From Cardiobacterium hominis (GTDB taxonomy: Bacteria > Pseudomonadota > Gammaproteobacteria > Cardiobacteriales > Cardiobacteriaceae), in assembly GCF_900637305.1 (NCBI RefSeq), contig NZ_LR134365.1, forward strand, positions 1,171,501 to 1,235,500: 64,000 nucleotides of DNA, given 5' to 3'. Positions 8,202 through 17,034 of the stretch are shown here, piece after piece; the first letter of the stretch is position 1; each line of letters starts with the position of its first letter. The notes under the pieces are model-generated. The model was not told the DNA's origin and did no database searches. It saw only the letters and a program-made list of their open reading frames with translations. A program made the translations under genes and the position numbers.

Positions 8202-9419
8202 ATGGAAACCAAAAAAGAGCTAAAAACCTATCAGTGGAAAGGTAAAAACAAACTGGGGAAAGAAATTTCAGGTGAAAATGATGCTAAAAATGATGCGGTG
8301 TTAAAAGCATTCTTAGCAAAGCAGGGCTTAGTTAATGTTACGGTTAAAGAGAAACCAAAGCCACTGTTTGAGTCTAAAGGTAGGATTAAAAGTAAAGATA
8401 TTTTATTCTTTACTCGGCAGATGGCAACAATGTTACGCGCAGGGATGCCAGTGCTAAGAGCATTAGATCTGGTTGGCGAAAGTATTGAAAAACCATTGGC
8501 AATGCGTGAGATGGTTTTTGATCTCTATGAACGTATTCAAAATGGTGCGACATTAGCAGAAGCAATGCGGGCCCACCCATTGCAATTTGATGATCTTTAT
8601 ACTAGTTTGATCGCAGCAGGTGAAGATGCGGGTATGCTGGAATCTACGATGGATAATATTGCTTTGAACTTGGAAAAAGGTGAAGCAACAAAGAAAAAGG
8701 TAAAGAAAGCTTTAACCTATCCTGCTATTGTTATGGTTTTTGCTATTATTGTAACTGCTATTTTATTAATTAATGTTGTTCCTGTTTTTGCACAATTCTT
8801 TCTTTCGAATGGTGGTGAACTTCCATGGTTGACACAGTTTGTGGTAGATATTTCAAATTTTATGGTGCAAAAAGGGATGTATTTTTTTATTGCATTTGTT
8901 TTCTTAGGATACGTATTCTTTTATGTCAAGAGACGCAATAAAAATGTCCAAGAGAAAACTAATATTGTGATGTTTAAAACGCCTATTATAGGTGGAATAT
9001 TAAAATGCGGTGCCAATGCACGTTTTGCACGCACGATGTCAACTTTATTTAACGCAGGTGTTCCTTTAATGCGAGGATTACAGGCGACGGCCCCTGCCAC
9101 AGGTAGCGTTCTTTATGAACGTGCGGTGTATGAGATTCGCGACGATGTGCAAAATGGTCAACAAATGAGCTTTGCCATGAAAAATACGGGACTATTCCCT
9201 ACTATTGCCGTGCAAATGACGGCGATAGGTGAAGAATCCGGTAACTTGGGAGAAATGCTGGGTCGTGTAGCCACTTATTACGAAGAAGAATTGGATTGGA
9301 GGATTGATAATCTGACTGCTATGATTGAACCTGCTATCATGGCATTCTTAGCCGTAGTAGTGGGCGGTTTAATCATTGCAATGTATCTGCCAATCTTCGA
9401 CTTGGGGAAATTGTTCTAA
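8202..9419 (+). CDS. pilC: type IV pilus inner-membrane platform protein PilC
   Basis: Polytopic inner-membrane protein that couples PilB to pilin extraction and insertion. The 405 residues hold two tandem T2SSF domains (about 60-195 and 265-395), with signatures FFTRQMATMLRAGMPVLRAL and FARTMSTLFNAGVPLMRGL. There are membrane spans near 165-195, 225-245 and 370-395. Its stop overlaps the pilD start by one base. This is the most AT-rich gene in the block; for example 8701-8760 has 18 G/C in 60. Confidence 0.97.
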   Translation: METKKELKTYQWKGKNKLGKEISGENDAKNDAVLKAFLAKQGLVNVTVKEKPKPLFESKGRIKSKDILFFTRQMATMLRAGMPVLRALDLVGESIEKPLAMREMVFDLYERIQNGATLAEAMRAHPLQFDDLYTSLIAAGEDAGMLESTMDNIALNLEKGEATKKKVKKALTYPAIVMVFAIIVTAILLINVVPVFAQFFLSNGGELPWLTQFVVDISNFMVQKGMYFFIAFVFLGYVFFYVKRRNKNVQEKTNIVMFKTPIIGGILKCGANARFARTMSTLFNAGVPLMRGLQATAPATGSVLYERAVYEIRDDVQNGQQMSFAMKNTGLFPTIAVQMTAIGEESGNLGEMLGRVATYYEEELDWRIDNLTAMIEPAIMAFLAVVVGGLIIAMYLPIFDLGKLF

Positions 9420-10300
9420 TGTCTTTTTTATTGAATACAGAAATTTTCCAAACGCCAATCGGTATTTTACTGGTTGGCGTTATTGGTTTAATGGTAGGCA
9501 GTTTTCTTAACGTCGTCATTTATCGCTTGCCGATTATGATGGGACGTGCTGAAAAAATTTATGCTTGGGAAGTTTTACATACGGATAAGGAAGGAGCAGG
9601 AGAAAATCCTTTTGAACCGACGGAGCACTTTAATTTAATGGTACCTGGTTCTCGTTGTCCACATTGCGGCACAGAAATTCGTTTTTGGCAGAATATTCCC
9701 GTAGTGAGTTATTTATTGCAACGTGGGCGCTGTGTAGGATGCGGTACTAAGATTACGATTCGCTACCTTCTGGTAGAAGTATTGTGCGCGGTATTAAGCA
9801 TCTTGGTAGTGCTGAAATACCCAGACCCGTGGCAATTGGCTTTTGCGTTGCTGCTGACCTGGGGGTTGTTGGCCTTGATTTTTATTGATGCCGAACAACA
9901 GATATTGCCCGATGTAATTACTTTGCCACTGATGTGGTTAGGGATCGTTGCGGCCTGCGTTCAGGGCGGGCTTTTCATCGGTTTGCGCGAGAGTGTCATC
10001 GGTGCAATGGTCGGTTATTTGTCCTTGTGGTCTGTCTATTGGCTGTTCCGTTTGGTGACAGGGAAAGAAGGCATGGGTTATGGTGATTTCAAGCTCTTGG
10101 CATTGCTTTGTGCGTGGCAAGGGATTGTGATGTTGCCGTTTATTTTGTTCTTTTCTGCATTGACCGGAATTGTTTTTGCGCTGATCAACCGTATTGGTTA
10201 TGGCGTTCCTATGGCTTTCGGCCCTTATTTGGCGATAGCAGGATGGCTGACGTTTATGTATGGTGGAGAGATCGCCGCAATAACTGGCCTTTCTTTGTAA
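9419..10300 (+). CDS. pilD: prepilin peptidase / N-methyltransferase PilD
   Basis: Integral membrane aspartyl protease that cleaves the prepilin leader and methylates the new N-terminus. The 293-residue protein has the cytoplasmic zinc site CPHCGTE...CVGCGTK (about 80-110) and both catalytic aspartates, in DAEQQILPD and GYGDFK. About eight hydrophobic spans are visible. It follows pilC directly and precedes coaE by one base, the usual gammaproteobacterial order pilB-pilC-pilD-coaE. No pilin gene is in this window. Confidence 0.97.
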   Translation: MSFLLNTEIFQTPIGILLVGVIGLMVGSFLNVVIYRLPIMMGRAEKIYAWEVLHTDKEGAGENPFEPTEHFNLMVPGSRCPHCGTEIRFWQNIPVVSYLLQRGRCVGCGTKITIRYLLVEVLCAVLSILVVLKYPDPWQLAFALLLTWGLLALIFIDAEQQILPDVITLPLMWLGIVAACVQGGLFIGLRESVIGAMVGYLSLWSVYWLFRLVTGKEGMGYGDFKLLALLCAWQGIVMLPFILFFSALTGIVFALINRIGYGVPMAFGPYLAIAGWLTFMYGGEIAAITGLSL

Positions 10301-10301
10301 G

Positions 10302-10925
10302 ATGATTATTGGTTTGACGGGCGGCATAGCCAGTGGCAAGTCTTTGTGCAGCGACTGGTTTGCCGCCCGTGCTATTGCGGTGGTTGATGCGGATGTAGTC
10401 GCACGTACGGTGGTGCATACGGGCTCGCCAGTATTGGGGGAAATTGCTACTGCTTTTGGCGAAGATGTTTTGCAGGCAGATGGCAGTTTGAATCGTGCGC
10501 TGTTGCGTGCGCGTGCTTTTGTCGATGAGGAGTCCAGAGCGCGTTTGAACGCGATTATGCAGCCGCGTATTCGTGAGCGGTTATTGCAGGAATTGGATGG
10601 TGCGGTGCAGCAGCCTTATTGTATTTTGAGTGTACCGCTACTTTTGGAAAACGGTTTGGATAGGCTGTGTGATGCGGTTTTAGCGGTGGATGTTTCTGTG
10701 CAAACGCAATTGTCGCGTGGGAGCCGACGCGATCGGCAGCAGCGGGATGCGATCGCCGCCATTATTGCGGCACAGATTCCACGCGCAGAACGTTTGCGGC
10801 GTTCTCATTTTATTGTCGATAATGAAGGTAGTTCGGCGCAAACTTATTTGCAGTTGGCGCTTTTGCATCAGCGTTTTTTAGCTTGGAATGGCATCGTGGC
10901 TCCGATGAGGGCGCATTCCATATAG
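10302..10925 (+). CDS. coaE: dephospho-CoA kinase
   Basis: Phosphorylates the 3'-hydroxyl of dephospho-CoA in the last step of CoA synthesis. The 207-residue protein starts with the P-loop GLTGGIASGKS, has the DAD substrate motif (VVDADVVAR), the LLENGLD lid region and the late ADIAA-like helical end. It is the last gene of the pilus operon. The opposite-strand luxS ends 49 bases away, with a hairpin between them. Confidence 0.95.
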   Translation: MIIGLTGGIASGKSLCSDWFAARAIAVVDADVVARTVVHTGSPVLGEIATAFGEDVLQADGSLNRALLRARAFVDEESRARLNAIMQPRIRERLLQELDGAVQQPYCILSVPLLLENGLDRLCDAVLAVDVSVQTQLSRGSRRDRQQRDAIAAIIAAQIPRAERLRRSHFIVDNEGSSAQTYLQLALLHQRFLAWNGIVAPMRAHSI

Positions 10926-10948
10926 AAACGGAGCGCCGCAGCGCCCCG
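10924..10948 (-). terminator. hairpin between coaE and luxS
   Basis: On the minus strand, CGGGGCGC pairs with GCGCTCCG (one G-T pair) around a four-base loop, followed by TTTCTAT. It is a moderate terminator for luxS and might also slow coaE transcription. Confidence 0.45.
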
Positions 10949-10973
10949 CTTCCATAAATACGAGACACGGGTA

Positions 10974-11438
10974 TCAAGCAAAAATAGTTTCCCATTCACT
11001 GCGCTTATCGAGCAGCCTTTGCGCCAGCGCTTTGGCCCCTTCCAGACTGTGGCTTGCCGCCCAGCCACATTGCACCTCATTGCAGGCGGGGACTTCCGTC
11101 GCATTCAGCACATCTTTCAGCGTGTCTTCAATCAAATTCAGCGCCGTTTGATAATCCGGCTCATTGAGCAGTGATACATAAAAACCGGTCTGGCAGCCCA
11201 TCGGCGAGATATCGACCACATGCGCATTATGATTGCGTGACAATTCCGCCATTAAATGCTCCAATGAGTGCAGGGCGGGCATTTCCATATGCTCTTTATT
11301 CGGCTGGCAAATGCGTAAATCATATTTGAAAATCACATCGCCGTTTTCTCCCTGTTTCTTGTCAGCAAGGCGTAGATAAGGGGCTTTGACTTTGGTGTGA
11401 TCAAGATTGAAACTCTCAACATTCATGCGTTTTTCCAT
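10974..11438 (-). CDS. luxS: S-ribosylhomocysteine lyase
   Basis: Cleaves S-ribosylhomocysteine to homocysteine and DPD, the precursor of autoinducer-2. The 154-residue protein has the metal ligands in HSLEH, the catalytic Cys in [10 protein letters not shown] and the third ligand in [10 protein letters not shown] chose [10 protein letters not shown] as the start because ACGGAG lies five bases upstream; a second ATG four codons later is also possible. It is a single-gene unit divergent from trhP. Confidence 0.95.
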   Translation of the reverse strand: MEKRMNVESFNLDHTKVKAPYLRLADKKQGENGDVIFKYDLRICQPNKEHMEMPALHSLEHLMAELSRNHNAHVVDISPMGCQTGFYVSLLNEPDYQTALNLIEDTLKDVLNATEVPACNEVQCGWAASHSLEGAKALAQRLLDKRSEWETIFA

Positions 11439-11556
11439 AAGAACTCCGTAAAGAAAAAAATATTGCCGCTTTGGCACGAACCAAAACAGGCGCTATTGTG
11501 CCACAGAAGCGCCCATTCTGCGCCCGCCCCTGATGGCATGCAGGTAACCCACGCTA

Positions 11557-11562
11557 TATAAT
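11557..11562 (+). promoter_or_regulatory. -10 element for trhP
   Basis: TATAAT lies about 32 bases before the start codon and is followed by GCGCGC. The same TATAAT-then-GCGC layout recurs before other genes in this window. The -35 is poor. Confidence 0.45.
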
Positions 11563-11594
11563 GCGCGCCCATTTTTCATATTGAACCGATACTT

Positions 11595-12935
11595 ATGCGA
11601 CACGTCGAACTCCTTGCCCCCGCCGGCTCCATGAAAACCATGCGCTATGCCTTCGCTTACGGCGCGGATGCCGTTTACGCGGGCTCGGCGCGCTATTCCC
11701 TGCGCATGCGCGGCAACGAATTCACCGACGACAACCTGAAAGACGGCATCAGCGAGGCGCACGCGCTGGGCAAACAGTTCTACCTCACTGTCAATACCCA
11801 GCCGCACAACTACAAGCTCGATACCGCCCTGCGCGACCTCGCGCCCGCCATTGCCGCCGGCCCGGACGCGCTCATCATGTCCGACCCTGGCTTGATTATG
11901 GTCGTCAAAGAGGCCTATCCCGAGCTGCCGATTCACCTTTCCGTGCAGGCGAACACCGTCAACTGGGCGACGGTCAAATTCTGGCAACGCAACGGCATCA
12001 GTCGCGTCATCCTCTCGCGTGAGCTCTCGCTCAAAGAAATCGAAGAAATCCGCCAACGCTGCCCCGACATGGAGTTGGAAGTCTTCGTCCATGGCGCGCT
12101 GTGCATGGCCTACTCCGGCCGCTGCCTGCTCTCCGGCTATTTCAACAACCGCGACCCCAACCAAGGCACCTGCACCAACGCCTGCCGCTGGAAATACAAA
12201 ACCCACGGCAGCACCGAAGAGGAAGAAGGCGAATTCATCCCCACCCCCGACCTCATCTTCAGCCCGGACGCGCTCACCGGCATCACCGACGTGCGCGAAC
12301 GCCACCCGCTTGCCGATGGCGTCTACTACCTCGAAGAAGAAAACCGCCCCGGCGAATACATGGAAATCACCGAAGACGAACACGGTACCTACATCATGAA
12401 CAGCCGCGACCTGCGCGCCATCGAACACGTCGGCGAGCTGGTGCGCATCGGTGTGGACTGCCTGAAAATCGAGGGGCGCACCAAATCCTTCTACTACGCG
12501 GCGCGCACCGCGCAGCTCTACCGCCAGGCGATTGACGACGCCTATGCCGGGCGCGACTTTAACCCGCAGCTCAACAGCAAACTGGAAGGCCTTGCCAACC
12601 GTGGCTACACCGACGGCTTCTTCGTCCGCCGGCAAATTAAGGCACAGCAAAACTACAATACCGGCAGCTCCAACGCCGCCACCCAACAATTCGTCGGCGA
12701 AGTCATCGCCTACGACGCCGCGACCGGGCTTGCCACCATTGAAGCAAAAAACCACTTCAAAAGCGGCGACAGCATCGAAATCATCCAGCCGGGCGGCAAC
12801 CGCGAAATCATCCTCGGCGCGCTCTACGACGTGAAAACGGGCGAAACCGTGCCTGCGGCCAAAGGCAGCGGCTGGCAGGTAAAAACAGCGCTTGGCATTG
12901 CCGATGGCTACACCGTGCTGGCGAAAAATCTCTGA
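11595..12935 (+). CDS. trhP: U32-family tRNA 5-hydroxyuridine synthesis protein TrhP (YegQ)
   Basis: Prephenate-dependent factor that hydroxylates U34 of several tRNAs on the way to cmo5U. The 446-residue protein starts ELLAPAGSMKTMRYAFAYGA, as this family does, and carries the U32 signature EVFVHGALCMAYSGRC followed by the cysteines of GTCTNACRWKY that may hold an iron-sulfur cluster. The C-terminal barrel (VGEVIAYD onward) is intact. Length and motifs match YegQ rather than UbiU/UbiV or RlhA. It is a single-gene unit with its own -10 element and terminator. Confidence 0.9.
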   Translation: MRHVELLAPAGSMKTMRYAFAYGADAVYAGSARYSLRMRGNEFTDDNLKDGISEAHALGKQFYLTVNTQPHNYKLDTALRDLAPAIAAGPDALIMSDPGLIMVVKEAYPELPIHLSVQANTVNWATVKFWQRNGISRVILSRELSLKEIEEIRQRCPDMELEVFVHGALCMAYSGRCLLSGYFNNRDPNQGTCTNACRWKYKTHGSTEEEEGEFIPTPDLIFSPDALTGITDVRERHPLADGVYYLEEENRPGEYMEITEDEHGTYIMNSRDLRAIEHVGELVRIGVDCLKIEGRTKSFYYAARTAQLYRQAIDDAYAGRDFNPQLNSKLEGLANRGYTDGFFVRRQIKAQQNYNTGSSNAATQQFVGEVIAYDAATGLATIEAKNHFKSGDSIEIIQPGGNREIILGALYDVKTGETVPAAKGSGWQVKTALGIADGYTVLAKNL

Positions 12936-12951
12936 CCCATCCATCGTCCGC

Positions 12952-12984
12952 AAAAAAAGCCGCTGCATCATCAGCGGCTTTTCC
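12952..12984. terminator. bidirectional terminator between trhP and the DUF4870-like gene
   Basis: AGCCGCTG and CAGCGGCT pair around a six-base loop, with seven A on the left and four T on the right, so it can serve both converging units. Confidence 0.8.
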
Positions 12985-12991
12985 GTTACGG

Positions 12992-13438
12992 CTACAAGCC
13001 CCGTGGCAGCCCCGGCGTGAACGGATTTTTGATGCCCACCCCGCGCGACAATAATTTATAACCGCGCCAAAAGCGGGCAAGCCACAGCGCATAAAGCGCC
13101 ATGCCATAGAAAACGACAAACAGCGTACTCCAGCGCGGCGGCAAAAATACACGGTTGAGCGGGCAGATGACCGGGTCGGCAAACGCGCGCAAGGCGAAAA
13201 AGGCGGCGATGCCGAGCGCGACCGCCATCAGCATCCACAGCGTGCTGAACGCCTGAAAACGAAAATGGCTGGCGAGTGTCGCGTCTTGCGTGCGGCGCCA
13301 TGCGGCAAGCGCCAACACGCTGCCCGCCGGAATGGTCAGCCAGCCGATGAGCGCGCCGACCAAAAACAGGCTGTAAATGTCATGCGCGCGTTTGAGCAGC
13401 GGCTGGCGGAAATAATCCGCCGTTTCATAAGTATTCAT
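12992..13438 (-). CDS. small integral membrane protein (DUF4870-like)
   Basis: A 148-residue protein with three or four hydrophobic spans (about 25-48, 68-90 and 103-122), an N-terminal LKRAHDIYSLFLVG segment and a basic C-terminus, RFWRGYKLLSRG. The layout recalls DUF4870-type membrane proteins, but I cannot name a function. Its start overlaps the end of the MerR-type regulator gene by four bases, so the regulator is made from the same transcript. Confidence 0.7.
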   Translation of the reverse strand: MNTYETADYFRQPLLKRAHDIYSLFLVGALIGWLTIPAGSVLALAAWRRTQDATLASHFRFQAFSTLWMLMAVALGIAAFFALRAFADPVICPLNRVFLPPRWSTLFVVFYGMALYALWLARFWRGYKLLSRGVGIKNPFTPGLPRGL

Positions 13439-13785
13439 CTGTCCTCCAATAAAGATGCGAGTAGCGCCTGCGATTGCCTCAGCAAGACCATCTGCCGCGC
13501 AATCTCCGCCTGTTGGGCGTGCAATGCGCGGCGCAGTTCGGCGCAGAAATCCTGCGGTTCATCGCGCAAACAGTCGCGCATCAGCGCCAGCGTTTTCAGC
13601 GGCAAACCGGCCTGGTTGAGCAGGCGTACTTTGCGCACCAACGCGACATCCGCCGCGTCGTAGAGGCGGTAACCGGCGGCATTGCGCACGGGCGCAAGCA
13701 GTCCCAGTTGCTCGTAAAAACGCAGCATGCGCACGCTGGCACCGCTCTCGCGCGCCAAATCGCCGATTTTCAGCGGGGAAGTCAT
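13435..13785 (-). CDS. MerR-family transcriptional regulator
   Basis: A 116-residue protein with the MerR helix-turn-helix (LKIGDLARESGASVRMLRFYEQLGLLAPVR), the wing (GYRLYDAADVALVRKV) and a C-terminal coiled coil for dimerisation. It lacks the cysteines of metal sensors after the helix, so it may respond to redox or a small ligand, or may regulate without one. I chose MTSPLKIG; a longer reading overlaps the Sel1 gene. It is translationally coupled to the downstream membrane protein. The target is unknown. Confidence 0.85.
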   Translation of the reverse strand: MTSPLKIGDLARESGASVRMLRFYEQLGLLAPVRNAAGYRLYDAADVALVRKVRLLNQAGLPLKTLALMRDCLRDEPQDFCAELRRALHAQQAEIARQMVLLRQSQALLASLLEDR

Positions 13786-13796
13786 GGCCGACAGCT

Positions 13797-14594
13797 TCAG
13801 TTTTCCAGCTTGCGCAGCAGTTGCTTGAGGCTGTAGTAGCGGTCGGTGTCCCACGCCTGATAACGGTTCAGCCATTGCGCGGCCTGCACCGGGTCGGCAT
13901 GCGTGCCGCTGCCCGCCTGATACATTTGCGAAAGGCGAAGCGCCGCCACGGCGTGGCCGCCTTCTGCCGCTTGTTTCATGTAGCGGAAGCCTTGTTGCAG
14001 ATCTTTTGGCAGACCGTAGCGGCCGTTAAGATAGGCCTCGGCGAGGCGGTAGGCAGCTTCGGCATTGCCCGCATTGCTCGCTTTCTGCCACCATGCCAGC
14101 GCCTTGGCCTGGTCTTGCGGCACGCCGGAATCGCCGTCGAGGTAAAGCAGGGCGAGCCACTGCATCGCGTCGCTGTCGCCACGCGCGGCGGCGTTTTCCC
14201 AGTGGCGTTTGGCCTCTGCGATGTTCTCCTTAATCATCGCCTCATAAGTGCCAAGGATGGATTCGGCGGCGGCTTCATGTTGCGCGGCCGCTTGTTCGAG
14301 CCACCGTTGCCCTTGTGCCAGTTCTTCGCTGGCGCTGTGGCGCGACTGGTTGAGATACAGGATGCCGAGCGCGGTCTGCGCCTTGGCGTGGCCTTGTTGC
14401 GCGGCTTTTTCGTACCAGCGCATCGCCGCGGGGATGTCGGGGCTGTCGCCGAGGGCGAGATTTTGTGCCTGGCGGAATTGCGCGGCGGCATCGCTGCTTT
14501 CTGCCCGGGTGGGGGTATTGCTGTCGGCGGCAAGCGCGGGCGGCAATGCGGTGGCAAGGATCAGGGCGAGGAGGAGGGCGAGGTATTGGCGCAT
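13797..14594 (-). CDS. exported Sel1-like repeat protein
   Basis: A 265-residue protein with a signal peptide (MRQYLALLLALILATALPPA, then LAAD) and about five Sel1-type helical repeats of roughly 36 residues (for example AMRWYEKAAQQGHAKAQTAL and ALAWWQKASNAGNAEAAYRL). Such repeats form a solenoid that binds other proteins, and exported forms often act in envelope stress or secretion. The partner is unknown. The MerR-type gene starts 11 bases downstream. Confidence 0.85.
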   Translation of the reverse strand: MRQYLALLLALILATALPPALAADSNTPTRAESSDAAAQFRQAQNLALGDSPDIPAAMRWYEKAAQQGHAKAQTALGILYLNQSRHSASEELAQGQRWLEQAAAQHEAAAESILGTYEAMIKENIAEAKRHWENAAARGDSDAMQWLALLYLDGDSGVPQDQAKALAWWQKASNAGNAEAAYRLAEAYLNGRYGLPKDLQQGFRYMKQAAEGGHAVAALRLSQMYQAGSGTHADPVQAAQWLNRYQAWDTDRYYSLKQLLRKLEN

Positions 14595-14701
14595 GGTGTT
14601 GCTCTGGTTGTGCGGGGTGCGGATTGTAGCGTTATTCCGTTTTTATGCCAGCCGGTTGCACGCGGACACAGGGAATGCAGTTGGGAAGGCTATACGCTGC
14701 G

Positions 14702-16699
14702 CTAACCGCCCCTGGTTTGTAAGCGCACGGTGGCGGCGGGTTTTTCCGGTGGGGTTTGCAGGCGGATGTGGATGTGTGCGTGGTTGCCGCGCTGGTCGCT
14801 GACGTCGAGGTCGTAGTCGCCGTCGCCGGGCGGTTGCCACAGGGTTTGCGGGCTGTGGCTTTGTCGTAGCAGTTGGCGGTTGGCAAGCCAGGTGTAGGGC
14901 GGGACGCCGCCGTCGGTTTGTAAGGTAATCGCCTGGCCGCGGTTTTCGATGGTGGCGTGGTCGGCAGGCGCGGTGATGCGCAGCGCGGGCGCGGGCGGCG
15001 GCGCGATGGTGTTTTCGCGGGTATCCCAGGCGGCCTGCGGCGCGCGGTATTCGCGCGGCGGGTCGGGCAGGGTGGCGGTGATTTGCCGGATGATGGGGAT
15101 GAGCGCTTCGGCGCTGGCGCGTTGGTCGTTGTAGCCGCCGTCGGCGCGACCGCCCCAGAGGAGGATGGTGTAGTCGCGGCTGTAGGCGATTGCCCAGAGG
15201 TCGCGCCAGCCGTAGGCGGTGCCGGTTTTGAGGGCGACGGGTTCGGCGCCGTATTTGAGCGGTCCGCTGCTGTCGCCCACGGTTTGCAGGATTTGGCTGG
15301 TTTGCAGGCAGGCGCGCTGGCTGGCGAGCGGCGCCGGTTTTTCGGGGCGGTAGGTGCAGTTGGCGAGTTGGCGGTAGAGCGCGGCGAGTTCGGTGGCGCG
15401 GATGCCAACGCCGCCCAGGGCGAGGGTGAGGTTGGGCGGGCTGTTGCGCAGGGTGGTGAGGTGCAGGCCGTGTTGTTCGAGCCAGGCGGCGAAGGTGTCC
15501 GGCCCGATGCGCTCCAGCAGGCGCACCGCCGGGGTGTTGCGCGAGCGTTGCAGGGCTTCGCCGAGGGTGATGCGGCCGAGGTATTTTTGGTCGTAGTTGT
15601 CGGGGTTGTAGGGGCCGTCGAGCGGGGTGTCGTCAATGGGGGTGTGCGGGTGCAGGCGGTAGTGATCCAGCGCGTAGAGGGTGATGTAGGGCTTGAGCGC
15701 GCTGCCGGGCGAGCGGATGGCGGTGAGGAGGTTGTTGGCGCCCAGGCGGGTTTTGTCGTGATAGGCGGCGCTGCCGAGGTAGGCGCGGGTTTCGCCGCTG
15801 TCGTTGTCGAGGATGAGCGCGGCGAGGTTGCTGCGCGGCGGGCGGTTCTGCACGGCGGCGGCCAGGATGGTTTCCAGGCGGGTTTGTAGGTTGCGGTCGA
15901 GGGTGGTGCGGGACTCGCCGCGTTTCAGGGCGAGGGCGGCGTAGTGCGGTGCGTGTTGCGGGAAGGGGTGCGGCGCCGGGGCGAGCGGTTCGTGGCTGGC
16001 GTTGTGGTGGGTTTCGTTGTTGATGGTGTGGTTTTTCAGGGCGCGGTCAAGGACACGGTTGCGTGCGGCACGGGCGCGGTCAGGGTCGGCGAGGCGGTTC
16101 GGGTTTTGCGGCAGGGCGATGAGCCAGGCGGCTTCGCCGGTGGAGAGTTCGGCCGGGGTTTTGCCGAAGTAGTACCAGGCGCCGCTGCCGATGCCTTCGA
16201 GGTTGCCGCCCATCGGCGCGAGGCTGGCGTAGCAGCGGAGGATGGTGGTTTTGTCGTAGTGGGTTTCGAGTTGTAGGGCGCGCAGGGTCTGGCGGATTTT
16301 GCCGGAGAGGGTGTGCGGGGTGCGGTAGATGAGGCGCGCCGCCTGCATGGTGAGGGTGGAGGCGCCGCTGCGGATGCCGCCGCCGCGCAGGTTTTCGCCC
16401 AGCGCGCGGATGACGGCGCGCGGGTCGATGCCGTGGTGCTGGTAGTAGCGGCGGTCTTCGTAGTTGAGCAGGAGCGCGGTGTAGTGGGCGGGCAGGGCGC
16501 CGGGCGGCAGGCGGCGTTTGCCGTCGGCGGTGAGGTAGCTGTGCAGCAGCGCGCCGTGCCGGTCGTACACGGCGGGTGAATGGTCGTTGCAGGTGGTGAT
16601 GTCCGGCGGGTAGGCGCGGTCGAGGCGGCGCAGGGTGAGCAGGCCGATGCCGCCGAGGAGGCACAGGGCGAGGGTTATGTGGTATATGGTCTTTTTCAT
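14702..16699 (-). CDS. pbpC: penicillin-binding protein 1C
   Basis: Bifunctional peptidoglycan synthase anchored in the inner membrane. The 665 residues contain an N-terminal anchor (about 5-25), a GT51 glycosyltransferase domain (NYEDRRYYQHHGIDPRA, then GASTLTMQ), a transpeptidase domain (SXXK as SPGSALKP near 329, SRN, KTGTAYG near 491) and a C-terminal BiPBP_C domain (about 575-665). In many gammaproteobacteria pbpC sits next to an alpha-2-macroglobulin gene; none is seen here. It starts divergently from the small gene on the plus strand and lacks a clear ribosome-binding site. Confidence 0.93.
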   Translation of the reverse strand: MKKTIYHITLALCLLGGIGLLTLRRLDRAYPPDITTCNDHSPAVYDRHGALLHSYLTADGKRRLPPGALPAHYTALLLNYEDRRYYQHHGIDPRAVIRALGENLRGGGIRSGASTLTMQAARLIYRTPHTLSGKIRQTLRALQLETHYDKTTILRCYASLAPMGGNLEGIGSGAWYYFGKTPAELSTGEAAWLIALPQNPNRLADPDRARAARNRVLDRALKNHTINNETHHNASHEPLAPAPHPFPQHAPHYAALALKRGESRTTLDRNLQTRLETILAAAVQNRPPRSNLAALILDNDSGETRAYLGSAAYHDKTRLGANNLLTAIRSPGSALKPYITLYALDHYRLHPHTPIDDTPLDGPYNPDNYDQKYLGRITLGEALQRSRNTPAVRLLERIGPDTFAAWLEQHGLHLTTLRNSPPNLTLALGGVGIRATELAALYRQLANCTYRPEKPAPLASQRACLQTSQILQTVGDSSGPLKYGAEPVALKTGTAYGWRDLWAIAYSRDYTILLWGGRADGGYNDQRASAEALIPIIRQITATLPDPPREYRAPQAAWDTRENTIAPPPAPALRITAPADHATIENRGQAITLQTDGGVPPYTWLANRQLLRQSHSPQTLWQPPGDGDYDLDVSDQRGNHAHIHIRLQTPPEKPAATVRLQTRGG

Positions 16700-16716
16700 T
16701 TTGTAAGGAGGGTGTG

Positions 16717-16950
16717 ATGAAATTCGTCTGGTTTTTGTTGTTGGTGGCGGGGCTGTGGGTTTGGCGCGATTGGCAACGGGTGCGGCGGGTACGCGAGCGG
16801 CTGCAGCGGCGGGCGGCGGCGGAAGCGGCGTTCGAGCGGCTGGTGTTTGCGCTGGAGTGTCAGCTTGCCAACGGCGAGATTGACGAGGCGCGTTTTCGTA
16901 TGCTGCGTGATGAGGCGTTTCGCCGTTTGCAGGAGGCGGTGGGGGAGTAG
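16717..16950 (+). CDS. small membrane protein with SHOCT-like C-terminus
   Basis: A 77-residue protein. AAGGAGG lies five bases before the ATG, the strongest ribosome-binding site in this area; a GTG one codon earlier is less well spaced. Residues 2-17 form one hydrophobic span, followed by a basic stretch (RVRRVRERLQRR) and a short helical tail, LANGEIDEARFRMLRDEAF, that resembles a SHOCT domain. The function is unknown. It shares a 17-base divergent interval with pbpC and ends in its own terminator. Confidence 0.7.
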   Translation: MKFVWFLLLVAGLWVWRDWQRVRRVRERLQRRAAAEAAFERLVFALECQLANGEIDEARFRMLRDEAFRRLQEAVGE

Positions 16951-16992
16951 GCGCGGTATGGCGTCTTGTTTTTTAGGAATGTGGATGTGAAA

Positions 16993-17022
16993 CGGGCGGT
17001 GATTAACCGCCCTGTTTTTTTT
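16993..17022 (+). terminator. terminator after the small membrane protein gene
   Basis: GGGCGGT and ACCGCCC pair around GATTA, followed by nine bases that are nearly all T. Confidence 0.8.
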
Positions 17023-17034
17023 GTGTCTGCTGGT

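Noticed and set aside
11493-12971. 492-codon open frame opposite trhP
   Set aside because: Plus strand encodes a complete TrhP with its signature and terminator; the antisense product has no recognisable features.
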